Source of the DNA: Phragmites australis
Taxonomy: Eukaryota; Streptophyta; Magnoliopsida; Poales; Poaceae
Length of the DNA stretch: 64,000 nt
Reading direction: 5' to 3'
Assembly (NCBI RefSeq): GCF_958298935.1
Contig: NC_084923.1
Coordinates: 20,994,501 to 21,058,500, forward strand
Shown one piece after another: positions 47,369-59,744 of the stretch (its first letter is position 1; each line of letters begins with the position of its first letter). Under the pieces are notes generated by a model, which saw nothing but the letters and a program-made list of their open reading frames with translations, was not told the origin of the DNA and did not search any database. A program made the position numbers and the translations under genes.

Positions 47369-50149
47369 ATGGAGGCGGCCATGGATCTGATGCGGCGGAT
47401 GCCGCCGCGGAGCACGGAGACGGCGCTCAACGCGCTGCTGTCCCTCCTCCCCGACCACTCCCTCGACCTCCTCTCCCAGGTCGACCTCCCGCTCCAGGTA
47501 CGCGCTCGCCGCCATCCCTCTGTCCCGGTCGGGCCTCTAGGTCCTCGGTTCGGGTAGGGATTAAACTGCGCCGGGGCATTTGCTTTTCTTTTTTATATTT
47601 GTCTCTAATTGCTCATGGGATTGAATGCTCAGCCGGGCGTGCTGCTTGTATTCCTATCAAGAAATGTGCATTTCTTGCCTTGCCCCCCTTTGGTTCACGC
47701 CTTGCGTGCACCTTTGCTTGTCTGGAATTCAGTTGAACCATGCACCCTTGCTTCTCTTAGATTCGGTTGCATCAAAGCCCAATATGATCTCGCTGTTCAA
47801 TGGAACCGAATTGAAGATATACTGCCCACCGAATAAACCTTTGGTGAATCTATGCAACTTCGGCACGAGCAAATCAAATCGTTAGAACAATGTATTTGTC
47901 AGTCTTTTTTTTTTTTAAATGGAAGCGTTGGATTTCTCAGGAGTTCAGTTTATTAGATTCTTCGGTTCCCTTTTCTTGTCTCATTTCTCCCTGCTTCCAG
48001 TCTCTCACTAATACACTAGGAAAAATGGTGTAAATTTTGCAGGTATGGATGGATAAGGAGAGCATGAAGGAATACATTCTATGCGAGTATAACCGTGACG
48101 CTGACTCCTACCGGTCAGCAATTCAGCAATGCCCCCATGATTTCCTTTTACTTATGTTCTCCATAAGCATTCAAATAATTGAAGGTGCAGCCATCTTATG
48201 AATAAAATTTTGGAAAAACTAAGGCAAATGTCAATGATGCATTATGGCAATAGGATTAGACTACCATCGTTTTGGTGCATATTGCAAAAATACTACTAAA
48301 ATAGTCTTCTGTTACTGCACTACATGAACACTGCCTTACAACATAAGATCTTTACATCATTTTCTAAGGACGCCTTTAGCCTAATCCTAACCTTGCTAAA
48401 CATCCCTAGTCATCCAATGAATGTATACATCAAGCAAATTGGTGCACAGATCCATAGATGCGTTAATGAGTCTGATTTATTTGGACAAACTTCAACCATT
48501 GAGGGTCCATTTTGTAGTTCACCTTTTTTTATTGTGAGGTTGGCTTGCAGATCACCTTGGTCGAACAAGTACGAGCCTCCTTTGGAAGATGGGACAGTTC
48601 CCTCTGAAGAGATGAGGAATCTTGAGATTGAGGCAAATGAAGTCTTTTCTGTCTATCGTGACCAGTAAGATTTGTATTTCATCTCACTATCTCTTGTATG
48701 CAGTGATTCTCAGTAAATGTAGCATGAAAGAAGGCTATGACTCATAGTAGCATCTGGCATGGTTCCTCAATTTAGTACATGAATGATGATATTCTATCAT
48801 GTGGATATAAAACAAATTATTCAATCTTCTGTTGACAATTAGGTACTATGAAGGTGGGATCTCATCTGTGTACATTTGGGAGGATGAAGATGATGGCTTT
48901 ATCGCGTGCTTCTTAATAAAGAAAGGTCCGTAGGAATGCCCAATGTGATCGTGTTTATTCAACTAGAAACAAAGTGTAAATTTCAGTTTACTGGATTTTT
49001 GTTTCACGGTTACAGATGGACAAGGCAAAAGAGGGTACATGCAGATAGGTTCATGGGATGCTATCCATGTTATTCAGGTGACTCATGATTACATTTTGTC
49101 AACTGTTAGGCTTGGTTTCTCTCCTTGCTACTTCTTTTATGTTAAGTTTAGATTTAACAGGTGAATATTTGTGTGACGTCAATAGGTTGGTCCTGAGGAG
49201 GAAGGAGCAGCACATTACTGCTTGAACAGCACTGTGATGCTATCATTGACAACAGACAACAAGCATTCTGGAACTTTCAACCTATCAGGGTCGATTAGAC
49301 GGCAGGTTATATCTCCTGTCCCTTCCCCTCTTTAGTCGTGTAGTGTTAAATGTCTCCAGTCCAAGGGCATGCTGAGTTAATCAAGGTGCTATACTGCTAT
49401 GTGAGGGATAGAACTAACTGGCATCCCTTTAATCACGATTATTGATGTTTATTTAATACAGCTCAGACTTTGTGCACAAAACATTATAGACCATCAAGGA
49501 AAATCGCATTTGTAGCTATGAATTGAAAACCAAAGGTATACTTTAAACAAATTAGCTGCTAAGTTATATTTTTTTTAAAAACTAGCTGCTAAGTTAATTT
49601 CAGTTTCAGTTAAGGCTAGGAAGCAGATTGAAACATGATAGTATGTACTAGGCAAAACAGGCAATACTTTCACATATTGGAGCTATTTAGCCTACCTCAA
49701 TTTGCTTAGGATTAACATGCTTTTTTGTTGTTGTATTGATGCAACTATTTTGCTGTAATCTGTTTCATTTATCTCAGGCTACTTTTCTTTGAGTAGAAGC
49801 ATTGCAGAGCTGTAGAAAATCAGAACAAGCTAATACTACAACTATATGTTTCTATTTGCAGATGAGTATGACTCTTGCTGTGGCAGATGGGCATCTTGTT
49901 AATATGGGGAAGATGATAGAAGAAATGGAGGGCAAGTTGAGAAATTCACTGGACCAGGTAACAGTTTCTCATTGATAATGACAACTTTGCTTCTAAAGTT
50001 GTCGACATCATTTGCAATGACTTGCAATTCAGTAGTCTCCAAGATTAATATTGTTGTGATGGCAGGTTTATTTCGGGAAGACCAGAGAAATGGTTTGCAC
50101 TCTTCGGCCGCCACCAGAAGTACTTAACATGAGACTACCCGACAGCTGA
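47369..50149 (+). CDS. CPB: F-actin-capping protein subunit beta, eight exons
   Basis: Exons: 47369-47497, 48043-48113, 48551-48664, 48843-48925, 49016-49077, 49186-49305, 49862-49957, 50066-50149. All phases close and give 252 residues, close to the usual 250-280. The subunit pairs with the alpha subunit and caps barbed ends of actin filaments in the cytosol. Family blocks in order: [20 protein letters not shown] (18-37), [26 protein letters not shown] (about 51-70), [30 protein letters not shown] (about 91-110), [32 protein letters not shown] (about 138-153), [40 protein letters not shown], and the C-terminal [20 protein letters not shown]. The Met at 47369 starts [13 protein letters not shown] as in grass relatives. 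Nothing is missing, so this appears functional. Confidence 0.95.
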
Positions 50150-50499
50150 GCCAATGCATAGAGACGTCAATTTAACAAACGAAGATATGTTGTCTTGACA
50201 ATTATTTCCTTAGGCATAGTCTGTTTGTATTCTTCGTTTTCATATGTACTTAATAGTTAATAGTCTGTGGATCTGAATCGACGACCCCTTCTTGTCCACC
50301 GATCTGTGATTAAATGAGAAAGATTGAGCGAATCATGTCAGCTGTATTGTATCGGAGAAATTTACCCGGAAGCAAGAGTTGTATTTGCACAACTCTGTGT
50401 TACCGCAAAGTGCATCTGCAGTAACAAACATCCTGTTATTGTCATTCCGTATTATGAAGACCTCATGTTCTCGTGGTCTTACAATTTGGTTATAAGTTA
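50150..50499. other. 3' UTR and spacer after the capping-protein gene
   Basis: This is AT-rich downstream sequence, consistent with a 3' UTR. No other feature was seen. Confidence 0.4.
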
Positions 50500-51329
50500 G
50501 GTGGCGTTTGGATGATGGGAAATAGGGGATGGGAATGGGATATGAGATCTGGGATATAATCTAACTCATGTTTGGATTTAGGGATAGGGATACAAAGAGG
50601 GTAGGGGAAAGGGATACAGATGTCTCATATCCTAGCCATTATATCCTGGTGGGGAGGTGGGTTTAGAGAGGGATACAACGCTTGGACATCATCTGCCCTC
50701 CGTCTGGAGCCGCTGTGCATCGCTCGTCTGCAGGGGTGCTCCAAATATGCAGTCAGTTGCACTCCCTGCTCACGTTGCTGACTGCCTTCCCTCTTCTACC
50801 ATCTTTCCCGCCGCCACTTACAACATTGCTTGCTCGTTTGCTTGAATGCGCTCGCCATCCACCGCCTGAAACGCTCAAGGACTACAGCGCTTAGCGGTCA
50901 ACATATGTGAGAGATAGTGCTCGTGCCTTGAGACCACCCCTGGGAGAGATTCCAAGCTCCCCGAGAGATCCATTTTATTGGATCAATGTTTTCCGCTTCC
51001 TTCTTTGACTATTGCTTTCCTTCTTTCTTTTTTTTTTCTTTTTCACTCGTTACTGCAACTTGCAGCTTCAATTAAGGGAGGAGGAACGAAAAGGATCATT
51101 TGAACATCAAGCTATTTCTGTTGTGTTGATGTTAACTAACTAGCACTAATAATTTCTCTTTAATTTTGTGAGGGGCATTTTTGTCATAAAATCTGTATCC
51201 CAGATCTAAACCCAATACCAGACCAAACAAAAGAAATGGACTGAAATGTCATATCTCTAGCCTAAACCCACCTCTTTATATCCCATATCATATCCCTATC
51301 CTAAATTCAAAGGCTATCCAAACGCTACC
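50500..51329. mobile_element. PIF/Harbinger-like non-autonomous element
   Basis: The termini GGTGGCGTTTGGAT and, reversed, GGTAGCGTTTGGAT match over 13 of 14 bases. The subterminal parts are also inverted: GGGATATGAGAT and AGGGATAGGGATA on the left against ATCCCATATCATATCCCTAT on the right. The left flank is TTA and the right flank TTT, an eroded Harbinger duplication. The 830-bp interior has no transposase. Confidence 0.75.
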
Positions 51330-51340
51330 TTTAGGGAAGA

Positions 51341-51498
51341 AAATTATATGAGATCCTCTGCAGAAAGACCTTCGTGAGACCTGATCCACGCCGTTCGTTC
51401 TGGATCCAACGGTCTGATTAAACATATGTGAGAGAAGAAGATAACACGTATCATACAGAGATGAGAGTCTTTCTGTGAGACCTGGTCTCATATAATTT
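51341..51498. mobile_element. Small inverted-repeat MITE, family unclear
   Basis: The left end reads AAATTATATGAGATC... and the reversed right end reads AAATTATATGAGACC..., and both arms reach AGAAAGAC about 30 bases in. The 158-bp element lies 11 bases from the previous one. No clear target duplication was found. Confidence 0.65.
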
Positions 51499-52087
51499 GC
51501 CTCCCACCTTTAGGACATGCCACCATGATGTGATAGATTGAACAAGCATGTATTTTACGGAAAAAGATTTGTAGCCTTTTTAGCTCTTACACGCTCTTAC
51601 TAGAGTTGGCACTTGATCCGACAAAATAACAAGACTAAGACGCTCCTCATCACAAAAGTCGTATATTATAAAATAAAAACAACAGTAATCGAGGATACAC
51701 GTACTCATCGAGACGATAAGTGCAGTGCTCAGGTACTACAGCTCTCCTCTGCCATATCGAGTCTTGTAGCTCAGGCATAAAAAAAAGTGCAAAATCGAGT
51801 CTTGTAGCTCAGGATTCCCTAAATTGAACTGCTATGTTAACAACATGACGCAGGCGAACACAAAATCAGAGGATCTTCTATGGTGGATGCAAATAAGCTT
51901 TGACCAAAATATTAAGACCAGTCGTTCACAAGGTTTAGCCAAATACTACAACAACATGATTGTTTTTCTTTACTTCATAGGCAGTGAGCGATCCATTCTC
52001 CGATTTTACATAAAAAAAACCCAAGGGAGCATCTAGCTAGAGACCGTGGGCAGTCATCGATGGTGTTGAGCAAAGTAAAAAGGCTTT
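51499..52087. other. Spacer including the 3' UTR of the p23 gene
   Basis: A short direct repeat of ATCGAGTCTTGTAGCTCAGG occurs near 51757 and 51795. The part next to 52087 is probably the p23 3' UTR. Confidence 0.4.
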
Positions 52088-54201
52088 TCATGGCTTCCCT
52101 TCCTCTGCAGCTGCTGCTGGAGCTTCCTCCCCCTTGCTCTCCTCTGCCTTGCTGCCTTCTTCATCTGCATTTTATTTCCGTAAAATAAAATCAGTTCAGT
52201 AATGCCTTCCAGTCATGAAATGAAAATGAATTGTCCCCCAGATTTCACAAGGATAAACCATTTACACAGATGTATGGAGCGATTCAATGCTGAAATGGTC
52301 GTCAAGGCAAAACAATCTTGGACTAAGATTCAGGACAATGTATACAAATCAACACTTGACCGCTTAGACCAAGACTTAGACTATACAGCACTGTGTAGAA
52401 ATCAACACTTACGACTGGCACAGCCCTGCTCAAGAATCTATACGCGGCAAAATGACTGTTTCTGGCAGCTCCAAATGTGGAACCGTCCAAAACAGATGTC
52501 AGCCCATCTAAGGATATCATTGTCAAAAAAATTTAGCAGCCAAGCATGAAAATAACAAGCAAAGAAAAGTAAACTTCTAGTGTTGTCTTTGTTCGCATGA
52601 CTTTGCTCAGGATAAACCATCTAATGTTGTCTTTGCTAAATTTTCCAAGCGGGACATTGTTGATGTTACACGGAGAGAATCATGTACTAACTACAACAAT
52701 TCCGACCCTGCTTGGAAAATTTAGCAAAAACATACTACACCAGACAACTGAAGGACTAAAAGGATAGGTATTGAGCTCATAGGCTTCTTTGAAAGATTCA
52801 GAATACAACTACAGCTAAACTGTTAACAGGATTAGCAGGCAAATCGAACATTTGAATCAGCACACATTAGAATGTCCCGTTGCGCATTTGAGGTGGTAAT
52901 GCTAACCTGTGACGGTCTTAAAGTATCAGGAACAGGCTTCGTCCCAAACTAAATCATTGAAATGACGAGAGTGGTGTACCTTTGTTAGCGCTTTCAACCA
53001 CATCATCTTCATCATCATCCTCAATATCATCATCATCAGCACCTCCCATGCCCAGTTTCTGCAAACACAGAGTACCATAAGAACCTTTCCTCCCATTTTC
53101 TCTATCACCAAAGAAAGCTTTCACTAGACACTTACCGAAAAGTCCATATCACCAATGTCATTAACTGTAACATGTCATGAATATCTTGTCACTTCGAGCT
53201 AAACTAGATAGTTCTATGAGAACCAAAACAAATTCAACCAAAACTGAAAGACTTACATCCGACATCCTCATCATCCTCATCCTGCCATTTGTCCCAGTCA
53301 ACCTTCAAGAAAACAGGTGGCTTGCCCTCCTCCTTCATCAGCCTCGGCCACCACTTGCTCTCAGCTTTCTTGATAAGGTAGCATATGGTCCTTGGGGCAA
53401 CGGCCGCCTTGCTCTCCTGCAAACAGCAAGACCGATGCAATTAGCATCTAGAATAGTAGTAAATCATGAAGACGAAACAGCCTGTCAACAATTACACCTA
53501 CCTCCACATTCACAGCATCAAACAGCTCAAGGTCAAGCTCGTAAGGCAAGTCATCGGCGCCCTTTGCCGAGAAGTTGAAATGGCCCTCAGGCTTCAAGCT
53601 CAACTTCACATCATTGGCGTCTGGCAGCTCGATCGTCAAGAACACCTTGTCGGACCTCTGAGCCCACTTAGTGATCGGGTGGCGACTGCAAATATAGTAA
53701 GTCCAAGAATATGCTCAAAACCATACTCAAGGCAATCATTTCAGCCTCTAAGCAGATAATACAGAACCAGAGATTGTATCACAGAATATTCCGATTCCTA
53801 AATACCAGCAATTTGAAGGTTATTGACACAATCATCACATAATTCACCCTTAATCACTCAGGTAGTATTAAGCACATAACCTAGGATTACAGCAAACATA
53901 GCGAAATGCATATTTGCACACCGTATCTATCAGACGACTAAGAATTCCAACGCGTCCATGCTAAACAACAAGTCAGCAACAAACTTTCTCCGAGACATCC
54001 GTGTTTCCGGGACTATTTTTCCCCAACAGCTAGGAGAAAGCCTTGAAGAAAACCGGCAGGCTAAATTTCTCCCAGCCAATCACACCTAACAAACACTGCA
54101 ACTCACGGCAGCAGCAAGCAACGCCATCCAGGCATACGAATCAAGAACTACGTAGCGAGCATCCAAAGATCGCGAGAATTTGCAACGAGCTACTACCTCA
54201 T
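52088..54201 (-). CDS. Co-chaperone p23 (Hsp90 co-chaperone, CS domain), six exons
   Basis: Exons from the 5' side: 54201-54197, 53685-53502, 53416-53257, 53164-53136, 53058-52980, 52164-52088. Phases close to 177 residues. Exon 1 supplies only ATG plus two bases, and MSRHPITKWAQRSDKVFLTI continues the family start. The CS domain (about residues 1-105) includes IELPDANDV, FNFSAKG and YELDLELFDAVNVE. It continues with APRTICYLIKKAESKWWPRL and the p23 signature FLKVDWDKWQDEDDE. A short linker FNDIGDMDFSKLGMGG and an Asp/Glu-rich tail follow, ending AEEGKP. p23 binds the ATP-bound state of Hsp90 in the cytosol and slows ATP turnover. The tail lacks the long Gly-Met repeats of p23-1-type proteins, so it is nearer the short p23-2 type. 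Confidence 0.95.
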
Positions 54202-54674
54202 GCTTCCTCCTCGGAGACTCCGGTGCGAGGCTTGTTAGCTGCGTTGGAGATTTGGGGGCGATTGGGGTTTAGACAACTCCGGGGAGACCGCCGATGGGGT
54301 GAAGGACGCGGGTAGGGGTGGGTGAGGAGGAGGAGGGTATAAGAAGAGGCGGCAGACTGGGAGAGAGGAGAAGGCGACGGGGGCAAAGTCGTAAAACCGC
54401 GGGTGGTGCGAGTGCGTCTGCTGCTTCCGAAAGACTCTAGAGGCTTCCATTTCCTTCCGGGTCCCGAGCCACTTGGATTTTTGTTCCTTTTCTTCATTTT
54501 TTCCATGTCTTGGAACTGCACTAGGTATCTCCCCGTTTGAGTTACAGATAATCTCTTCTCCCAACAGATTTGCAGCACAAATGTGCTGTCTTAAAGGTCG
54601 CATTCATCGCCATGTAATTTTGAGACAATTTGATACGAACATCTATAATAAATTGTTTTTTCAGTTGTCTCTTA
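54202..54674 (-). promoter_or_regulatory. Presumptive 5' UTR and promoter of the p23 gene
   Basis: A GC-rich stretch of about 200 bases directly upstream of the ATG is followed by AT-richer DNA. No specific heat-shock element was confirmed by eye. Confidence 0.35.
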
Positions 54675-54928
54675 CTTCATCGGTTCAAGGACGTAACATG
54701 TATTTTGTTTTGAAAAATAATCAAAAGTAAATTTTAATTGTTAATTTATCTTTATAATACGTTATCAATTGCTATAAAATCAATATTATATTAAAATTAT
54801 TTTAAAATATAAATCTATTAAATAAAATTTATATACTAAATCTGCATATAATTTAACTAATTATCATTAAATCTTATAAAGTTTAACTTTTTGAAACAAA
54901 ACATATATTACATTTTTTAACAAGAGAG
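54675..54928. mobile_element. Stowaway-like MITE
   Basis: TA flanks both ends (54673-54674, 54929-54930). The left arm includes GTAACATGTATTTTGTTTTG and the reversed right arm GTAATATATGTTTTGTTTCA, with outer ends CTTCATCGGTTC and CTCTTGTTAAAA. These match the Stowaway terminal pattern (CTCCCTCCGTTCC-like) in decayed form. The interior is strongly AT-rich. Confidence 0.6.
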
Positions 54929-54930
54929 TA

Positions 54931-55441
54931 TTAAATTTTACAAGTCCTTAATTTGTGCATGTACTAAATGAAAGCTATCAGTTGCATGACTATGGTAAAT
55001 TATAAAATGGTGCCAAAGTAGTCTTGTAACTTCAATTTTTAACTTATGAGGCTATTGTTTCGTGAGATAACAGCTTTTTTCTCTCACCACTTTCTCTTTC
55101 GTATTACTAAAATCTTATGCGCCAATACATAAAACGGTCTACTAGGCAACTATTGTACCTACACTAAATAAGGAGTTTTGCAGTTTTTCTCTCATGTAGT
55201 TTGTTTCCTTATCTGTCAAATTTGCGTCCATCCTATTTTCTTTGAAATTCGTTGATCCTTGCTGTCTCCACGAGCACAAGTTCAAAAATGTTGGGATGCA
55301 CAAAATTTGAGTGATATGACTTGGAAGTTAGTCTCGTATATATAAAAGCAAGATATCAAGACCTCCTTTGAATCAAAGAATTGTTCTATATTGCAGGTCC
55401 ATGGGCTAAGCGTTTCAGAGTTTCTTTAGAATGTAGGAACA
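54931..55441. other. AT-rich spacer
   Basis: No gene, inverted repeat or motif was recognised between the Stowaway element and the copia element. Confidence 0.35.
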
Positions 55442-56884
55442 TGAGAACACTGTAAAACTAAGTTGACATGTATATTTGTTTATAAACGATGAGTGATTAA
55501 TAATATTGCGATTTGGTTTGTCGAGTTTTAGATTATTTGACTTTGATTTGAGTATTTTGATCATAGACTAACTAGAATTAGAGTTAAATAAATGTGTTGT
55601 CTTGTGTTATGGTGTGCAGGTAACGGATGTAACTTGGCGGCCGATGGCGGGTGATCGAAGCTAAGCTAGTGCTTGGTGCTAGACGATTAAAGAGGTCGGA
55701 CGGAGTCAAGGGTGATCTTAGCTGTACATGTGGAGGTCAAGCAAAGTTTGAAATGGAGGATGAAGACGATGTATTAACAAAGGTAAATGAAAGGGATGTC
55801 GGTGCAAGTGACAAGGTGGCCCGAGGGATCGGGAGGGGAGAGATTTGTCGGCGGTCAGAATTGTAAGACGGAGTACATATGTCGGCATCAGAGCGCTTGC
55901 TTAAGGTGTAAGTAAGTGGCAAGTCACACTTTAAGAAGTGCGCAAAGGGTTTCACGGTTGGGTCTCAAAACCGTGGGATGATTGGAGGAATATGTGGCAC
56001 CATCGTGAAGCTTGCGTCAAGGCAAAGCTAAGTCGTGAAAGCGCCATGGTCGTTCGATGGAGGAGCAAGAAATTGACCAAAATACTCTTAGTGATAGGTA
56101 GGAGTGTACTATAAGAGAGGAGTATTTTGGTAACAAGCTAAAAAACTTAGGGGTCAAACTTACTAGGCCTATAAATAGAGGAGTATGACTATAGGAGAGT
56201 TTGAACTAGCCACTTGAGCCTCTTGTGCCACCCATTTGGGAGTCTAGTGCTAGAATTTTAGAGGATATGAAGATGAGTGGTTAATCTATGTAATATGTGA
56301 GAGTTTTGAGAGAAAAATCCTTGTAATCCATCTAAAGTAGAGCTACTTCTTGAGTAATAAAGTTTATGTGTTTGCATATACTTTAATTCTCCTCCTGATC
56401 TCTCTATTGGTTTCCTTACAAGTTTGCAAGTTTTCCTTTTTCGATTGTGATTTTCTTGTTGATTTTCGTTTAACTTTGAGTTATGATTTTTCAACCTTTT
56501 GAAAAGTTATTCTTGTTGTTGTTAGAGGCATAAACATCTATATACTCATATATTTGAGAGGGTCTTGAATCACCTTGTCTCTAGACCATTAACTTTGAGA
56601 GTTACTTCTTTCGGTGACTATCTTTTTGCTTTGTTGTTCATTCAAGTTTTAAACTTTTGTGCTTAAAGACACATGAAATGGCCTTAAATAGAGCCTATAG
56701 TTCATATTCCATCTGTAGAGTCATGTTTCCTTAGAACTTTCTTTCTTGCTTTATCTCTCTAAAGTTTATATTTTCGTTTGTACGTTTTCAGGAGCGTTGG
56801 ATGAACAAGAAGTAGATCATATATTTCGTAAGAAATTTGTAAGGCGTCTATTCACTCCCTCTAGTTGTCGTTTTTGATCCTACA
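55442..56884 (+). repeat. 5' LTR of the copia element
   Basis: The start TGAGAAC was set by alignment with the 3' LTR start TGAGAAAC at 63893; both continue to GATTTGGTTTGTCGAGTTTT. The end is CCTACA just before the primer-binding site, preceded by TATTCACTCCCTCTAG. The length is about 1.44 kb. Confidence 0.8.
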
Positions 56885-56902
56885 ATTGATATCAAAGCCG
56901 GT
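56885..56902 (+). other. Primer-binding site (initiator Met tRNA type)
   Basis: ATTGATATCAAAGCCGG directly follows the 5' LTR and is a two- or three-mismatch version of the TGGTATCAGAGCC site used by copia elements. Confidence 0.75.
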
Positions 56903-56946
56903 TTGATCACTTGCTAACCTCAACTGGCTTTGTGATCTGTAGGCGA

Positions 56947-59010
56947 TATGAAGATAAGTGAGAAGATTCATTTGTTCGATGGTCAAGATTTTTCGTACTG
57001 AAAGTACACATGAAGGTTTATCTTCTAAGCCAAGGAAGTGCAATATGAAAAATAGTTGATTCCAACTATGTAGTCCCTGTCACTCGCACGACTTAGGTTC
57101 AAATCGAATAGAAAAGGCCAACAACAAGGTCAGAAATATTTTGTTCACAAACCTGAGTCAGAATGAGTTTGACAGGGTCCAGCACCTTCGTACTGTCCGG
57201 GAGATCTGGACTACTCTGAGTGTTTTTTATGAAGGCACTAATCAGATTAAGACTAGACGTCAAAGCACATACAATCAAGAATATCAAATATTTGTGCAAG
57301 GGTCTGGTGAGTCTCTGGATGATATGTTTGCTTATTTTGATGGAATTGTAAGCAACCTTAGATTCATTGGTGTTTTGCCCTACTCTGATCATTGAAGGGC
57401 GATCAAGCTTCTCTATGCTCTCGATCGTAGCATATGAGAAGTGAAGCTCTCGAGCATTAAAGAGTCACCAAGTTACAACACATTAACTTATGATTAACTC
57501 TTCAGTAAGCTCAAGTCTATCGAGATAGCCAAGGTGGCTTGGATAGGCCTCCGAAACCCCTTGTCTCAGAACATGGCTTTGATTTCTGAACCTAATGGTG
57601 GCAATTAGGCTGGAGCTAGCTATGCTTGTGCTAACACTTCATCGAGTGGTTTTGTTTTGTCTTCCTTAGTTTCTATCATAAAGGAGCAGATGAATGCACT
57701 TGATGATGAGGACCTTGCTCTCATTTTGAAGAAGTTCACCTGTTTCTACAACAACAGAAGAGACTGGAGGAGAGGGGGCTCACGTGCTTGTTTTGAGTAT
57801 GGTGATACCACTCACTTCAAGTGAAGAAGAGGGAGAACCACGACTACGACTCTGACAAGCACAAGAAGAAGAACAAAAAAATCCTTTCTTCAAAAAGAAC
57901 TGCGCCAAGATGGCCAAGAAGGCAACCAAAGCAGCTTCTACAGCGTTCGTGGGGGATTTTAGCGACATCGACACCTCTTCAAGTGAGGAGGAGAGCTCGG
58001 AGGAGGAGGGACCACAAGTGAAGAACAAGAAAAAGGCCAAGGACTTTACCGGTCTCTGCTTCATGGTGATCGACAACAATGATAGTGACCCCAAGCTTGA
58101 TCCCTCTGATGTACTATCTTCCTACGACTAGCTTTTCATCCAAGTCGATACCTTGAATGATGCTCTTGTTAGCTAGGATATGTTACTTAAGAAAGTCATG
58201 CGTGAGTTGAAAGATCTTAGACCTAATTATGAGTATGTTTCTTCTGAGCTTGAGTTGCTTAGGTCTAGGTCTAAGATTGAGGATGAGGATTATGAGAGTT
58301 GCTTGGTTGTCATGAGTGAGCTTATCGAGCTTCAAACTGTGTATGCTCAAGTCACCAATTGGTTTGAGACTACCGAGAAGAAACTCCCTGAGGAGGAGTC
58401 TAGACCTATTCTCTTAGACGCTTGCAAGGATTACCCCTTTGCTCTCAAAAAATGCTGATGTGAAAGACAAGCGCATAAATGAGCTAGAGTCTAGATTAGG
58501 GAGTGTTGAGAGTTCTATAGATGTGCAGCCAAAGTGTCCCACCTGCATGATCTTTAAGGACAAGCTCAGCTAGGTTAGAGGGCAAGTTAAAAAGCTCATG
58601 GCTGAGAATGGGTACCTACTTTCTCTTGTAGAGAAGTGCTTAGAAGGTAAGTGTAAAATGGATTTGATCTTGACCAAGACCAAGATGTGTGACGCTAGGG
58701 CTAGGTTAGCTTTAGGTTTGGCCTTTGAGAGAGTTGCTTACACCGGTCTTGGCAAGACTATTTTCACCGCACCCACTACCCTAGAGTCTGAGAAAGCCAA
58801 GATCAATGCTGCATAGCCTATGCCAGAAAAGACAAGCCCATACCACAAATCAAGAAGAGAGTGCTTCCAAAGACACATCCTAAGTAAGCTTCTCAGCCTA
58901 AGAAGAAAACCCACATGATAGAACCTAGACTTATCCCTGAGAGACAATATGTGTGCACTTATTATCAGAGAGAGGACCACCTAGTTGGATTTTGCTTTCG
59001 CCGTAGGAGA
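56947..59010 (+). pseudogene. Copia gag region, broken
   Basis: LFDGQDFSY near 56975 is the usual gag start, and the body at 57141-57395 reads FTNLSQNEFDRVQHLRTVRE then IWTTLSVFYEGTNQIK, as in the UBN2/retrotran_gag family. A Lys/Ser/Glu-rich part lies at 57820-58130. The zinc knuckle at about 58950-58998 reads CTYYQREDHLVGFC; the second Cys has become Tyr. Several stops and frameshifts interrupt the frame. Confidence 0.8.
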
Positions 59011-59349
59011 GATGAGTAGCGTGAGTGGGAGTGGGGTACCTAGGACACATACCGTCCCTCTTTTGGTGTACATGAGCCTTTTCCTCACTCTCGCTCACGA
59101 GTTTCTGACACTCTTCAGTTCTCCTCTAGAGGCGTTGCCCGGCGTGGATTTTACCATAACTCATATGATTTTGATCCACATGTAAGAGGCTTTAAGTCCC
59201 AGCATTTAGGCACACCACATTTTTCTCATCATAGTACTCGCCCCTAGCGTGTTGGTGTTAAGTTGTATGCACCTACTATTTCTACGTGTTGATGTTATTT
59301 TGACTAACCCTAGTACTGAGCCATCCACCTTCTATTCTTTTCATATGTA

Positions 59350-59641
59350 TATGGCAGGCGGAGGCCTAGAGAACAAGTGGCTCATCGACTTCGGTTGTTC
59401 GCGTCACATAACCGAAGATTCATCATGGTTCTCCAGCCTCACCCCAACAAAGCATCACGAGTACATCACATTCAGGGATGATTGGAAAGGTAGAGTGAAG
59501 GCCAAAGGAACGATAAAGGTAAATGAGAGTTTCACTCTCAAAGATGTGGCTTTAGTTGAGCATCTGGGATACAACTTGCTTTATGTATCTCAGTCGCCTG
59601 ATGAGGATTGGGAAGTGTGCTTCAAGCCTGATACTTCTTGA
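59350..59641 (+). pseudogene. Copia protease region, broken
   Basis: NKWLIDFGCSRHITEDSSWF carries the retroviral-type aspartic protease site in altered form, with DFG where the family has DSG. LKDVALVEHLGYNLLYVSQ follows, as usual for copia. The frame ends at 59641. Confidence 0.8.
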
Positions 59642-59744
59642 GTTCTTGATTCTTTTATCGTTTTAATTTGCAAGATTTCTCGAGTTGGGAGAGTTTTTGG
59701 AGCTGATTTTTCTGAGTCTTCTAGTTTTCTCGGTGTTTAATTGC

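Noticed and set aside
47168..47557. Translation starting upstream of the capping-protein Met
   Set aside because: The added residues are a purine-rich leader translation; the conserved protein begins at MEAAMDLM (47369).
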